This document shows positions 18,290 through 27,284 of a DNA stretch of 64,000 nucleotides, in pieces. Source of the stretch: Aphrocallistes beatrix (lineage: Eukaryota > Porifera > Hexactinellida > Sceptrulophora > Aphrocallistidae); assembly GCA_963281255.1 (NCBI GenBank), contig OY725488.1, positions 7,413,524 through 7,477,523 of the forward strand, given 5' to 3'. Every line of letters begins with the position of its first letter. Position 1 is the first letter of the stretch. Made by a program: the position numbers and the translations under genes. The notes beneath the pieces are model-generated. The model was not told the DNA's origin, ran no database searches, and was given only the letters and a program-made list of their open reading frames with translations.

Positions 18290-19733
18290 ATGTCACACCA
18301 AGGTGTATCATTCCGGATAAAATGTTTAGATTCGAGATCAGATATCGATCAGAAGAAGCCTGGTACTAGCAACGTGACACAAGATGCCACAGTCTCTAGC
18401 ATCACTTCTTGGAATCAAACTCAGATCCAGAGTGAGGCGGTAGTGAGGAAGAAAAAGTTAGTTATTCCGGTACAGCCGGATTCGTATTTCACTCTGCGAG
18501 AGAAATTGAGCGAAGACAAGATTCTAGAGGAAGAGGCAATCAGAGCTATTCTAAAAGAAACGTCTGCAGAGCCTGTGACGCAAGAATCAGTTTCTGTGAG
18601 TTCATTGAGTGACTAAGTACTTTAGTGTGCTGCACTGCTAATTATTTCCAAACCAGGTTCCTCTCCAACTGACCTCGTTTCGCGGCAGCATCGAGGAGAG
18701 TAACAGAGAGGAGTATAACGACACTCCTGTTTCTTCATTCGGGAAGGCTGCTCTCCTCGGGATGGGATGGAAGGAAGGTGATTCAGTCGGAAAGACCAAC
18801 AAAGGTATCTCCGAACCAATCGAACTCATTCCGCATTCTGCAGGGTTGGGGCTGGGGGCCATGGCGAGGAAAGGCCATACTAAGAAGAGTTCCAAGCAGT
18901 CCGGTCCGGTGGTAGGGACAGATGGCCGCGTGAAGCACCACAAGGGTCTCGATGAGAGAGTGGAGCGCGCTTCTGAGGCTGGCAGACTCAGGCCAGGGGC
19001 TTATGTGCGGATTTGCGAGGGCTCGCATGAAGGACTTCTCGGAAAGGTTCGAGAGCTGGACGCGGATGGGAAGCATGCTCTGGTGTCTCTTTCACTGGGA
19101 GAGAGCTATGTGAGTTTGTCTCTGAGTGACATAGTTCTCCTAGATCCACTCACCATGCGTCCAGTTGAAGATAGAAAATCTCAGAAATCTATCAGAAAAG
19201 AAGTTAAAACCTACGGCTTGATTCTGAGGGGAATACAAAATGAGCCATGCACTGATAGGAATTCAAATCAAGAAATGTTACCACTCGAAAATGGAGAATT
19301 GGAAACCACTAGCACAACACAATTCAAAGCGAAACAAGAACGGAAAACGAATTTATTAAAAGTCAACGTCAGCCCCAAACTCTCGAAAAGACCATGGATC
19401 CGCTCCAACTTGAAAGTTCGCCTAATCAGTAAGAAGTACAAGAAAGGACGGTACTACAACTCAAAGGTGAGCATCGTCGATGTGGTGTCTCCCGGGGTGT
19501 GTCTGTGTCAGTCCGACCAGGGACAGCTGCTCGAAGATGTTAGCGAGGAGATGCTGGAGACTTTGATTCCGAAAGATATCTCTCAGCCAGTGATGATATT
19601 GAATGGGGAATATAAGGGCCAAGTGGGCTACATTCAACAGAAAAACCCCAGCACGTGTATAGCCTCTGTTCTCATGGAGGATTTGGACAATTGTTTTAAT
19701 CTGTCTTATGATGATATCTGTCAGGTGGATTAG
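18290..19733 (+). CDS. GPKOW: G-patch and KOW motif spliceosomal protein (GPKOW/Spp2)
   Basis: Two exons, 18290-18595 and 18657-19733, are joined by a 61-nt intron (GTGAGT donor, aaccag acceptor) to give 460 aa (human 476). The join restores VPLQLTSFRG ahead of the G-patch (FGKAALLGMGWKEGDSVGK, then HSAGLGLGA). KOW1 is at LRPGAYVRICEGSHEGLLGK and KOW2 near the C-terminus at QPVMILNGEYKGQVGYI, separated by a charged linker and the RSNLKVRLISKKYKKGRYYN block. GPKOW/Spp2 activates the helicase DHX16/Prp2 during spliceosome activation. TATATTAG ends one base before the ATG. Its stop is 45 bp from the convergent RAD51C stop. Confidence 0.93.
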
Positions 19734-19778
19734 GTAAATTAACCACATAAAATCGGAGTGAAGTGTTTATTCATTTTA

Positions 19779-20918
19779 TCAATATTTAATTATTTTACTG
19801 CTAAGTTGTGATTCTCCCTTGAACTCCCTCTTCCCCACTCTCCTCTCCAGCAGATCTGATACCCCCGCCTCCGTTATTTCATAGGGGACTACCTTCTCCA
19901 TGTGTGTAGGGGACTTGGCTAGTCTAGCCGTCCTAATAGACCCAGTCCACTCCAGGATGACTCTGATAGTGGGAATGTGGGACCAACTCTCGCCCAAAGC
20001 TGGCACCCGTTGCAACCTCCCTGCTTGATCCTTCCCTGCCGGCCTGGAAGTCATCTGGTTGGTGAGAACCACTGCGAGTCCGAACTTGTGTGTGATCTCC
20101 ATCAGCGTTTGAGACATGGTCTGCAAGATCCTGCTCCTAACCTTCAAGTCCTGCACCTCCATCCTGAAAGGGAAGGCTATGCTGTCTATCATCACCAGTT
20201 TCACATGCTGACGCTCTTTCCGTCTGTCCGAGATGAACTCATCCAGCGTGTTCACCACGCTGATCAGCTGTATAACGTCTAGACACCTGAAGTAGTGGAT
20301 TCGAGAGAGGATGGAATCTGACGTCACTTCACGCTGCTCGACCCCCTCACGTACCCCACAGGGGGACATCCTATTACAGACAGCCTCTGCCATCTGCTTG
20401 ACTCTCTGCACCACAAAGCTACCCTCCGTGTCGATTAGCACTGCCTCTGCCCCCTTGAGGTTATTCTCATCATGGAGTGTCGCGTTTATGCACAACTGGA
20501 ACGCCAGCTGACTTTTCCCAATCCCTGGTACTCCGCATAGCTCCGTCATCTTGCAGAGAGGTATTCCAGCTCCGAGCATCTCGTCTATCTCTCTCGAGCC
20601 TGTAGGGATCCCAGAACTCTCCTGCTCCCTCCAGAACAGCTCTAAAGAAGACATACTCTGCGGAACTGTTTTGGTGGCCATATGGGTTTCTTCTGTTGAA
20701 ATGTCGGGGGTAGGGGGAGGCAGGGAGCACGGGTTGATACCCTTGTGTCTCCTAACTTCATCGATAACCTGCAGCGATTCTTCGAGAGAGAGTTTTGCTT
20801 CTTGACTCAGCTCTACAGGTGAGATCTCCTCCAGCTCGTCGAGATAGAGAAAGCCAGCTGACACCAGCTGCTGCAGATTGGAATGCTTCACGAGGAGGCT
20901 GTTCACTGATTGCTTCAT
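19779..20918 (-). CDS. RAD51C: RAD51 paralogue C, homologous recombination ATPase
   Basis: This is an intronless ORF of 379 aa (human 376). A helix-hairpin-helix N-terminus (about 1-60) is followed by the RecA core: IPTGSREIDEMLGAGIPL, Walker A GVPGIGKSQ, EAVLIDTEGSFVVQRV, YFRCLDVIQLI, Walker B KLVMIDSIAFPFR, then GLAVVLTNQMTSR and VPALGESWSHIPTIR. The IAFPFR and ALGESWxH strings are specific to RAD51C among the paralogues. RAD51C acts in BCDX2 and CX3 complexes to load RAD51 and process recombination intermediates. It is convergent with GPKOW and divergent from WBP4 across 131 bp; ctctccag lies three bases before the ATG. Confidence 0.95.
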   Translation of the reverse strand: MKQSVNSLLVKHSNLQQLVSAGFLYLDELEEISPVELSQEAKLSLEESLQVIDEVRRHKGINPCSLPPPTPDISTEETHMATKTVPQSMSSLELFWREQESSGIPTGSREIDEMLGAGIPLCKMTELCGVPGIGKSQLAFQLCINATLHDENNLKGAEAVLIDTEGSFVVQRVKQMAEAVCNRMSPCGVREGVEQREVTSDSILSRIHYFRCLDVIQLISVVNTLDEFISDRRKERQHVKLVMIDSIAFPFRMEVQDLKVRSRILQTMSQTLMEITHKFGLAVVLTNQMTSRPAGKDQAGRLQRVPALGESWSHIPTIRVILEWTGSIRTARLAKSPTHMEKVVPYEITEAGVSDLLERRVGKREFKGESQLSSKIIKY

Positions 20919-21049
20919 ATTCTGGAGAGTGATCAGCCTAAGTATTTGCCAACTCTCAGTACAGCTCTTTCCTTGTGGGCTATCTAAAATTTATTCATCT
21001 ACCTTTACAATAATTGATCATATTTTAGCAATAATAACTAAGATTAGAA
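20919..21049. promoter_or_regulatory. 131-bp shared divergent promoter region, RAD51C / WBP4-like
   Basis: The two start codons face away from each other with only 131 bp between them, so both promoters and 5' UTRs must fit here. Acceptor-like CTCTCCAG (RAD51C side) and GATTAG (WBP4 side) lie three and two bases from the respective ATGs. Confidence 0.5.
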
Positions 21050-21736
21050 ATGTCAGAGAAATGGAAGTCTCTCCCGAGAAAGTACTGCGAAGCCTGCAAG
21101 TGCTGGTTCGGAGATAACAAGGCAAGCATAGCTCACCATGAGGGTGGAAAGAATCACAAAGACAACATGGTCAAGTTCCTGAAAGCAGTGAGAGCTCGTT
21201 CTGCGAAGAAGAATGCAGAAGAAGCTCTTGCAAAGAAGTTCTTCTCAAAGGTAGATGAGCAAGCTCTCAAGTCCTTTCAGAAGGACGTTGAGTCCGGGAT
21301 TGCCAAACCTCTGCAGCACACTCCTCTCTCTAAGAGAGAGGCCTCTCAACCTTCCGACACCTGTGCCAGAGAAAAGAGCTCCATTTCCAAGAGTAAATTT
21401 AGACCTTCGCGCAAACCTACTCCAACTGAGTCGAAAGGGGAAAAAACCCCGGGTAGTTCGATATCAATTCCTTCATCTAAGAGGATCAAGCCTGATCCCG
21501 ATGCTAGACAGCCGTACGGACAGTGGGTACCGGTGGAGGAGAAACCGGATATAGGGGCACAAGAAAGAAATGTAACAGTGATTCAACAGGTGATAGAGCC
21601 GCTGGAATTCACTGAAAGGACAGTGGACTCTTCTCTCATCCACTCCCAGGCACATACTGACTTGAAAGTCGAGTTCAACAAACCTGTAACATTTAAAGCG
21701 AAGAAAAGGAACTTCAGACGGATAGCAGAAGATTGA
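21050..21736 (+). CDS. WBP4: WBP4/FBP21-like U1-type zinc-finger protein lacking WW domains
   Basis: This is an intronless ORF of 228 aa (human WBP4 376). The N-terminal matrin/U1-type finger is clear: SLPRKYCEACKCWFGDN, then HHEGGKNHKDN, very close to WBP4. A helical segment AKKNAEEALAKKFFSKVDEQALKSF follows, again as in WBP4. The PYGQWVPVEEKPD and the basic end TFKAKKRNFRRIAED match the family C-terminus. The two WW domains that normally lie between, and bind proline-rich splicing factors, are absent: no W-x20-W-P pattern can be found. The family works in spliceosomal B complex. The finger could still support U2 snRNP or B-complex association. Confidence 0.85.
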   Translation: MSEKWKSLPRKYCEACKCWFGDNKASIAHHEGGKNHKDNMVKFLKAVRARSAKKNAEEALAKKFFSKVDEQALKSFQKDVESGIAKPLQHTPLSKREASQPSDTCAREKSSISKSKFRPSRKPTPTESKGEKTPGSSISIPSSKRIKPDPDARQPYGQWVPVEEKPDIGAQERNVTVIQQVIEPLEFTERTVDSSLIHSQAHTDLKVEFNKPVTFKAKKRNFRRIAED

Positions 21737-21960
21737 ATATACTCTTATGACCTGATTAAAATCTAACATCATTAATGTGTACATATTTGGTATTTGTAAG
21801 CTCCCAGAACGTCATATTAGCAGGTAACTAATACTAACTATCAGCTTAAATGGCTTCTCTGAGAGACTTCAGGCAAGGTTCGGCTATGGGAGCCTACTCA
21901 CGCGTATATTTCTGATTGTGGCGTGCTTTTAGTTAGATTAGACATTCCTTACTGATTTAC

Positions 21961-24900
21961 ATGCGTGCTATTCCCAGCCCTATGTCAGAGGTAGCCAGCA
22001 GTCCGGAGAAGAGTCCTGACGATCCTGGATTCTTCCCTGAAGACCTCTCACATCGACCCCGCCCCCTCATCTTCCTCGTGGGGCTGGACAAGACGGGGAA
22101 GGACGTGCATAAACGGATATTCGAGGCGTTCACAGTTCATAGAAGCACCAAGCGACCTCACCTCAACTACCAGTCAGTCCCGGCTGCTCACGTCTACCCC
22201 CCTCGGCCCAAGCAGCGCCTCAACTACGAGGGGTACACCCCAGAGGGGATCATTCCTGTGGGTTGGGTTAACAAACACCTCCACAAGCTCCCAGCCGCCG
22301 TGGTTTTGTTCCATGAGTTGGATTGGGACTCTGAGGAGTACGAACAGAAACAGGCAGAGTGCGTCTCCCGCATCTCCTGCCTCCGTCAGTCCCTACAAGG
22401 CCACCCCACACGAATCCTACTGGTACTCATTCAGTCCCATGCCCATTCCACCTCTCATCCCTCGCATCCCACCGACCAGCTGGCATTAAAGCGCCAAATG
22501 TCACTGATGCAGGCGTGCTGCCTCCAGTCAGACCAGCTGTTCCCGCTCCCTCCCACCGAGAGGATGATGGACTGCATCATCAAGATAGAGCACTCCTTCT
22601 CGGAGCAGGCGATCCACTACTACACACACCGGATCAAGACGGTGCGAGCACACAAGGACCTCCTCAGCAGGCCGCTCCACCTGTCTCTGTTCGTGCGTCA
22701 CCAGTTCAAGCTCGGGTTGTTCTGCGAGTTCAAGAAGGACAACACCGCAGCCCTGAAGCACTACAACGCCTCCTACAACCACCTGATCGAAGTTCCAATC
22801 GAGGAGAGGAATGCGATGGAAGTGAAGATGGTCGCAGGAATCCTCAACTACAAGATCTGCCAGCTCATGTTTGTGAGCACGCCGAGACAGGCCATCAGCA
22901 CGTTCAAGAAGCACATCGATATATTTCGCAAGCAGGAGGGTGCTGGGGACCTCTCCTTCCAGCACCACCACTGGCTGGCTGCTGAGAACGGCCACTTCGC
23001 GCGGATGTTCTCAGAGGCCATCGAGGGGCTGCAGACGCTGAACCCGGGCATGTACTACATCATCGCGGCTGACCACACCAGGTCGCGGAGAGAGATCGCC
23101 AAGGCTCTCCCGTCACACCCCGAGACCTACCACTCTCTCCAGTCTCCCGCACCCCGGTTCTACGGACAGTACCCCTGGAGAAGGGGTGTGGCGGAGACAG
23201 AGGATACGGACCCCGAGCGTCGCCGTGCGGGGCTGTCCTATCTGCACCAGGGGGAGCAGAGGGTAGAGCACAACTGGGAGGTGATCGGGCTGCTGTGCAG
23301 AGCTGTGAACCAATTCAAGAAATATCCCAGTCGCCGTCTGACAGCGTCCGTGAAGGTGCGGCTGGCGGAGGAGTACTTCGCCGCGGGGGACTTCAAGAAG
23401 ATCCTGGACCTGCTGCTGGGCACGGTGGCGCTGCTGTACCGCGCTGAGCACTGGTGGCCCCTCCTGGACAGGGTGGGGGCGCTCTGTCTCACCTGCTCCT
23501 ACATCGAGAAGAGCTATCCCTTCTTCGTGCTCCTGCTGCTCGAGTCCACCTCCCACTACAGCTGCAGCTCCCTGGAAACCAAGCTACAGCTCCACCTCTC
23601 TCTGGAGAGAATCCTCCACCAGCTGCCGCCCCCTCCCCCCGACCGGTGTCCCTCCCGTCTGAGAGAGAGCCTACAGGAGGAGTGGACAAGCATGTGTGAG
23701 AAAACGACACATGTTAAATTGGACATGAACCAGTTAGCAGGCTGTATTGAATGTAAAGTCTTCTTTCAGAGAGAATGCTTCCCGGCTGACGGCGTGTTGT
23801 ATCTCCAGCTGCATATGTTCTCCTCATCCCCTGCTCCCCTCCCGCTCCGGAGCGTCCATATCCACCTCTCCAGAGAGGGTTACTCCAAGTTCTGCCACCT
23901 GTCCCTCTCTGAAGAGGGTGGCTCCTTCCTGCTACAGCCCTACGCGATCTTCTCCCACACCTTCAGCTTCCTCCCGCACACGCATGACGTCACCGGATCC
24001 ATACACGCGGACTCGATCCATGTAGACATTGGGTACTCTGAAGAGGAGGAGGACAACATCACCCTCACCTGGTCCCTCCCCCCTCTCTCCTGGGGCAGCC
24101 CTTCCACGCGCGTACCAGCTGACTTCTCGAAGCAGTGGGGACAGATTGGGAATCGCTGCAGCACGGATATCATCCTGAGAGAGTCCCTGATCGGTCTCTA
24201 CATACAGACGCCCTCTCCCAGCCTGGTCAACGACGTGCACAGGGTGTCGCTCATCCTGGAGAACACGGAAGTCTCCGACATCTCAAACATTTCCTTCAAG
24301 CTGGAGTTGCTCAGGTCGTCAGAGGACATCCCTGACGTCACGTCCCTGGTGCTAGACCCCTCTTCTCTTGATAGGCTGGGTTCCCTGACTGACTTCACTT
24401 GCAAGCTGGATTCAATCCCGGCAGGCCAGACCTACTCTAAAGACGTGTTCGTGACGAGCAGAGCAGCTAGCATCCAGGAGTTCCACCTCCTGGTGAGCTA
24501 CGAGGTCACCTGCGACAAGGGGGAGCACGGCCCTCTCCTCTGCTCCTGTGTCAAGGAGTCTCGTTCCTCCATCAACATAGTTAATCCACTGAAAATACAC
24601 TCCAGCCTGACCTCCCCGAGATATTTGCCTCTGGAATCTGTACGAACAGAGGACGCGTTTCTCTTGCACATCGAGACCACTTCTACATGTCCATGGTCCG
24701 TGCTAATAGTAGATTCTGTTTTCAAATCAAGCAATTGTCTGGAATTCTCTCAGAGGAACCCTTCACACATTGGCGGGTGTGTCGTAGAGCATGAAGAATC
24801 CCTCTCTGAAACCTTCTGCTTGCAGGTCCCTAACGGACAGGTGGACTCAAACTTCTCTCTCGGAGATTACGTCATCAAGTGGAGACGGGCCAGTGCAGAC

Positions 24901-25308
24901 AATGAACACGAGTTTACGGAGACAACGACTGTCTTCCCCTTACCTCGGGCGCACGTGAGGGACGTGCCGTATAAGATCAAGACAGAAGTACCCGCGTTTG
25001 GAATTCTCTACGAACCGTTGGAGTTGAGCTACAGTATTTTTAACAAAACTTTGTACGTCCAAGAGTTCGAAGCTGGAGTGGAGGACAGTCCAGACTTTGT
25101 GTTCAGTGGGAAGAAGACTCATTTCTTTAACATTCTCCCTCGAACGGAATACGTCATCGCGTACTGCCTCTGTCCCACCTCTTCTGGCAGAGCTTTACTT
25201 CCCAAGTTTTCGCTCCGTTACCTCAGGGAGCCTGCTCCCTATGAGGGCGTTTGCAATTCTATGATTCCATCGCATTTGTACGTAAGGCCAGGATGTCCTA
25301 GAATGTAA
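21961..25308 (+). CDS. TRAPPC11: TRAPP complex subunit 11 (foie gras homologue)
   Basis: This is a single-exon ORF of 1115 aa (human 1133). The N-terminus RPLIFLVGLDKTG and NYEGYTPEGIIPVGWVNKH matches TRAPPC11, followed by the foie gras domain (about 230-520, including YYTHRIKTVRAHKDLL, HHWLAAENGHFARMF and YYIIAADHTRSRR, then RRLTASVKVRLAEEYFAAGDF), and a beta-rich C-terminal Gryzun-type region to the end. TRAPPC11 is a core part of metazoan TRAPPIII, used in ER-to-Golgi traffic and autophagy. A second in-frame ATG occurs seven codons later, so the exact start is uncertain. An open frame of 3.3 kb without introns is unusual for this gene in animals. Confidence 0.94.
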   Translation: MRAIPSPMSEVASSPEKSPDDPGFFPEDLSHRPRPLIFLVGLDKTGKDVHKRIFEAFTVHRSTKRPHLNYQSVPAAHVYPPRPKQRLNYEGYTPEGIIPVGWVNKHLHKLPAAVVLFHELDWDSEEYEQKQAECVSRISCLRQSLQGHPTRILLVLIQSHAHSTSHPSHPTDQLALKRQMSLMQACCLQSDQLFPLPPTERMMDCIIKIEHSFSEQAIHYYTHRIKTVRAHKDLLSRPLHLSLFVRHQFKLGLFCEFKKDNTAALKHYNASYNHLIEVPIEERNAMEVKMVAGILNYKICQLMFVSTPRQAISTFKKHIDIFRKQEGAGDLSFQHHHWLAAENGHFARMFSEAIEGLQTLNPGMYYIIAADHTRSRREIAKALPSHPETYHSLQSPAPRFYGQYPWRRGVAETEDTDPERRRAGLSYLHQGEQRVEHNWEVIGLLCRAVNQFKKYPSRRLTASVKVRLAEEYFAAGDFKKILDLLLGTVALLYRAEHWWPLLDRVGALCLTCSYIEKSYPFFVLLLLESTSHYSCSSLETKLQLHLSLERILHQLPPPPPDRCPSRLRESLQEEWTSMCEKTTHVKLDMNQLAGCIECKVFFQRECFPADGVLYLQLHMFSSSPAPLPLRSVHIHLSREGYSKFCHLSLSEEGGSFLLQPYAIFSHTFSFLPHTHDVTGSIHADSIHVDIGYSEEEEDNITLTWSLPPLSWGSPSTRVPADFSKQWGQIGNRCSTDIILRESLIGLYIQTPSPSLVNDVHRVSLILENTEVSDISNISFKLELLRSSEDIPDVTSLVLDPSSLDRLGSLTDFTCKLDSIPAGQTYSKDVFVTSRAASIQEFHLLVSYEVTCDKGEHGPLLCSCVKESRSSINIVNPLKIHSSLTSPRYLPLESVRTEDAFLLHIETTSTCPWSVLIVDSVFKSSNCLEFSQRNPSHIGGCVVEHEESLSETFCLQVPNGQVDSNFSLGDYVIKWRRASADNEHEFTETTTVFPLPRAHVRDVPYKIKTEVPAFGILYEPLELSYSIFNKTLYVQEFEAGVEDSPDFVFSGKKTHFFNILPRTEYVIAYCLCPTSSGRALLPKFSLRYLREPAPYEGVCNSMIPSHLYVRPGCPRM

Positions 25309-25600
25309 TTATTTTATCCTTTGAATGCGCTTATTAATAGGGTCATTGGTGTACGTAATTGCGTAATAGATCTCATTGAATTAAATTTATACAATATTGG
25401 ATCGTGTGAAGAATGACAGATGATATTCTTGCCTCGAAAGCACTGGTTTAGAGTTACGAATTTTTCTTTTTTAAGTTTACTAGCATTCTTAAATTTAAAA
25501 CATCAACTCTTATGGTATTTCTACTTACATATATTGACCTATTTATTTGACTTGTCTCAACAAAGAAAATTATCAATACTTTTCTCAATTTGAATTAGAT

Positions 25601-26257
25601 ATGAGTAACTCGACTCCAAACAACTACCCACTTAAATCGACGAGCCCGCTCTACAAGGTTATAGTTCTAGGAGATTCCGGCGTAGGAAAATCTTCTCTGT
25701 GTCACGTGTGCAAATTTAAAGCCTTTCCTGTTAACATCGAGGTTACGATTGGTTTCGATGTGTGGGAAAAGAGGGTGCCTCTGTCCACTTGTCCTGGAGG
25801 GAGCGTCCGTCTGCAGCTGTGGGACACCGCGGGCCAGGAGAGGTTCAGGTTCAGTATCACGGGAAAATATTATAGGGGCACTCAGGGGGCAATCTTCATT
25901 TATGACATCACGAATCAAGAATCTTTTAACAACATTTATAACTGGGAGAGAGAGCTAACTAAGCAAATCGTGGAAACACACCAACTCATTAAATTTCTTA
26001 TCGGGACTAAAACAGACCTGGAGTCCCAGAGAAAAGTCTCACGCGCCAATGCAGAGAAATTCGCGAGGCAGCATAACATGCATTTTTTCGAAGTTTCAGC
26101 AAAAGAGAAGATCGATGAGATCGATGGGGGATTCGAGTTTGCAGCTCAGAAGCTTTACAACACTTTTGAACATAACATCGTAGAACCGCCAGAAAACGAA
26201 ACGTGTGTTGAACTTGAAAATTCTCGTGATCTTAAAAATAGATCGTGTCGATGCTAG
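25601..26257 (+). CDS. Rab-family small GTPase, possibly Rab33-like
   Basis: This is an intronless ORF of 218 aa from the ATG at 25601; the frame is open 54 bases further upstream but begins there with TTG. G-box motifs: GDSGVGKSS (P-loop), TIGFDVWEKRV (switch I with the invariant Thr), WDTAGQERFR (switch II), GTKTD in place of the usual NKxD, and SAK. The C-terminus ends SCRC, a CxC-type double geranylgeranylation site. The TIGxDxxEKxV pattern and overall layout are closest in my reading to Rab33, a Golgi/autophagy Rab, but the assignment to a subfamily is weak. GAATTAG ends two bases before the ATG. Confidence 0.88.
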   Translation: MSNSTPNNYPLKSTSPLYKVIVLGDSGVGKSSLCHVCKFKAFPVNIEVTIGFDVWEKRVPLSTCPGGSVRLQLWDTAGQERFRFSITGKYYRGTQGAIFIYDITNQESFNNIYNWERELTKQIVETHQLIKFLIGTKTDLESQRKVSRANAEKFARQHNMHFFEVSAKEKIDEIDGGFEFAAQKLYNTFEHNIVEPPENETCVELENSRDLKNRSCRC

Positions 26258-26608
26258 CTCTGTTTTAGATATTCTCTAAAAGGATTTTATTGTGATTCCA
26301 TGTCCACCCATGTATATTTTATCTTTCTGTCAATATTCTGGTTGTTACATGTGTTTTAATACAGGTTGTTTTGAATGCATTCAAACTAAAACTCATTTTA
26401 TTTTCCTGAAATTATCTAATCACCTGCAAGGGCTATTAGCCTGATAGTTCATTGCATTGCATTTAAGGAGTTGAGCATTTATTCACGGAATTTCGGAATA
26501 ATTTGGGTTAAAAAATGGTGCCTAGTGATTCGTAACGATCGTTTCACTTCTGCATTCGTATTTGATTAAAGTGTTGAACATCCTTACTATTAAAACTCGA
26601 TTATTGTG

Positions 26609-26645
<37 letters not shown>

Positions 26646-27284
26646 GTAACGAATTGATTGAAGAAACTGCCGGTCATAGAAAGCTAATTTTTGGCATGTG
26701 GGAGTATTTTGGCTATGGCTCCAGTAAGTTCTGAGCTCAGAGCAAAATGTCGACTCATCATGGAATTATGACGTCATTGTCACATTTTTAAAAGTTAAGC
26801 AACACAGTTATTCGGGCATAACTCAGCCATTATAGGAGATAGAAGGCTGAAATTTTAATAGAATCTGTATACTAACATGTCTCACATATGATGCGACTAT
26901 CATAAAAAAATGATGACTCATCACTTTGTTATGACGTCATCATTACGCATCAAAAATTTTTAAATTCACAAATTTGGTGATTTTTCGAGTGATATCGATT
27001 AGCACAGTAGAATAGACATATTTAGAGATGTATCTCCCTTATAATTAACCAATGTGACTCCAGGTGACCGAAGGGAGCCTCCGGCGGACGCGAAGTGTTC
27101 GCCAGCCGCGCAGCGCAAGCAAGCGCGAAGCGCGCTTGTAAATATAAATTGCATTAAGTGTTATAAATATATTTGTTCAATTAAAAATCGTATTCTTATG
27201 TTATTTACTGAAAAAGGAATAATTGATAGGAACATCTTAAAAAATATTTTTGTTTTTCCATATTTGCACACAGTAATTGCTGCT
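26258..27284. repeat. Interspersed Helitron-like non-autonomous repeat, copy 1, with (TA)n tract
   Basis: Starting at about 26581 with TCCTTACTATTAAAACTCGA, this stretch shares several blocks with 50240-50720: the same start; GTCGACTCATCATGGAATTA followed by TGACGTCATTGTCAC at about 26748-26783; ATAACTCAGCCATT and ATAGAAGGCTGA further on; and a GC-rich block at 27058-27140 (in the opposite orientation in the other copy). A (TA)n tract occupies about 26615-26643. A start of TC plus TTACTATTAAAA is typical of Helitron 5' ends, which insert between A and T as here (26580/26581). The 3' end was not resolved. 26258-26580 holds only the Rab 3' region. Confidence 0.6.
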
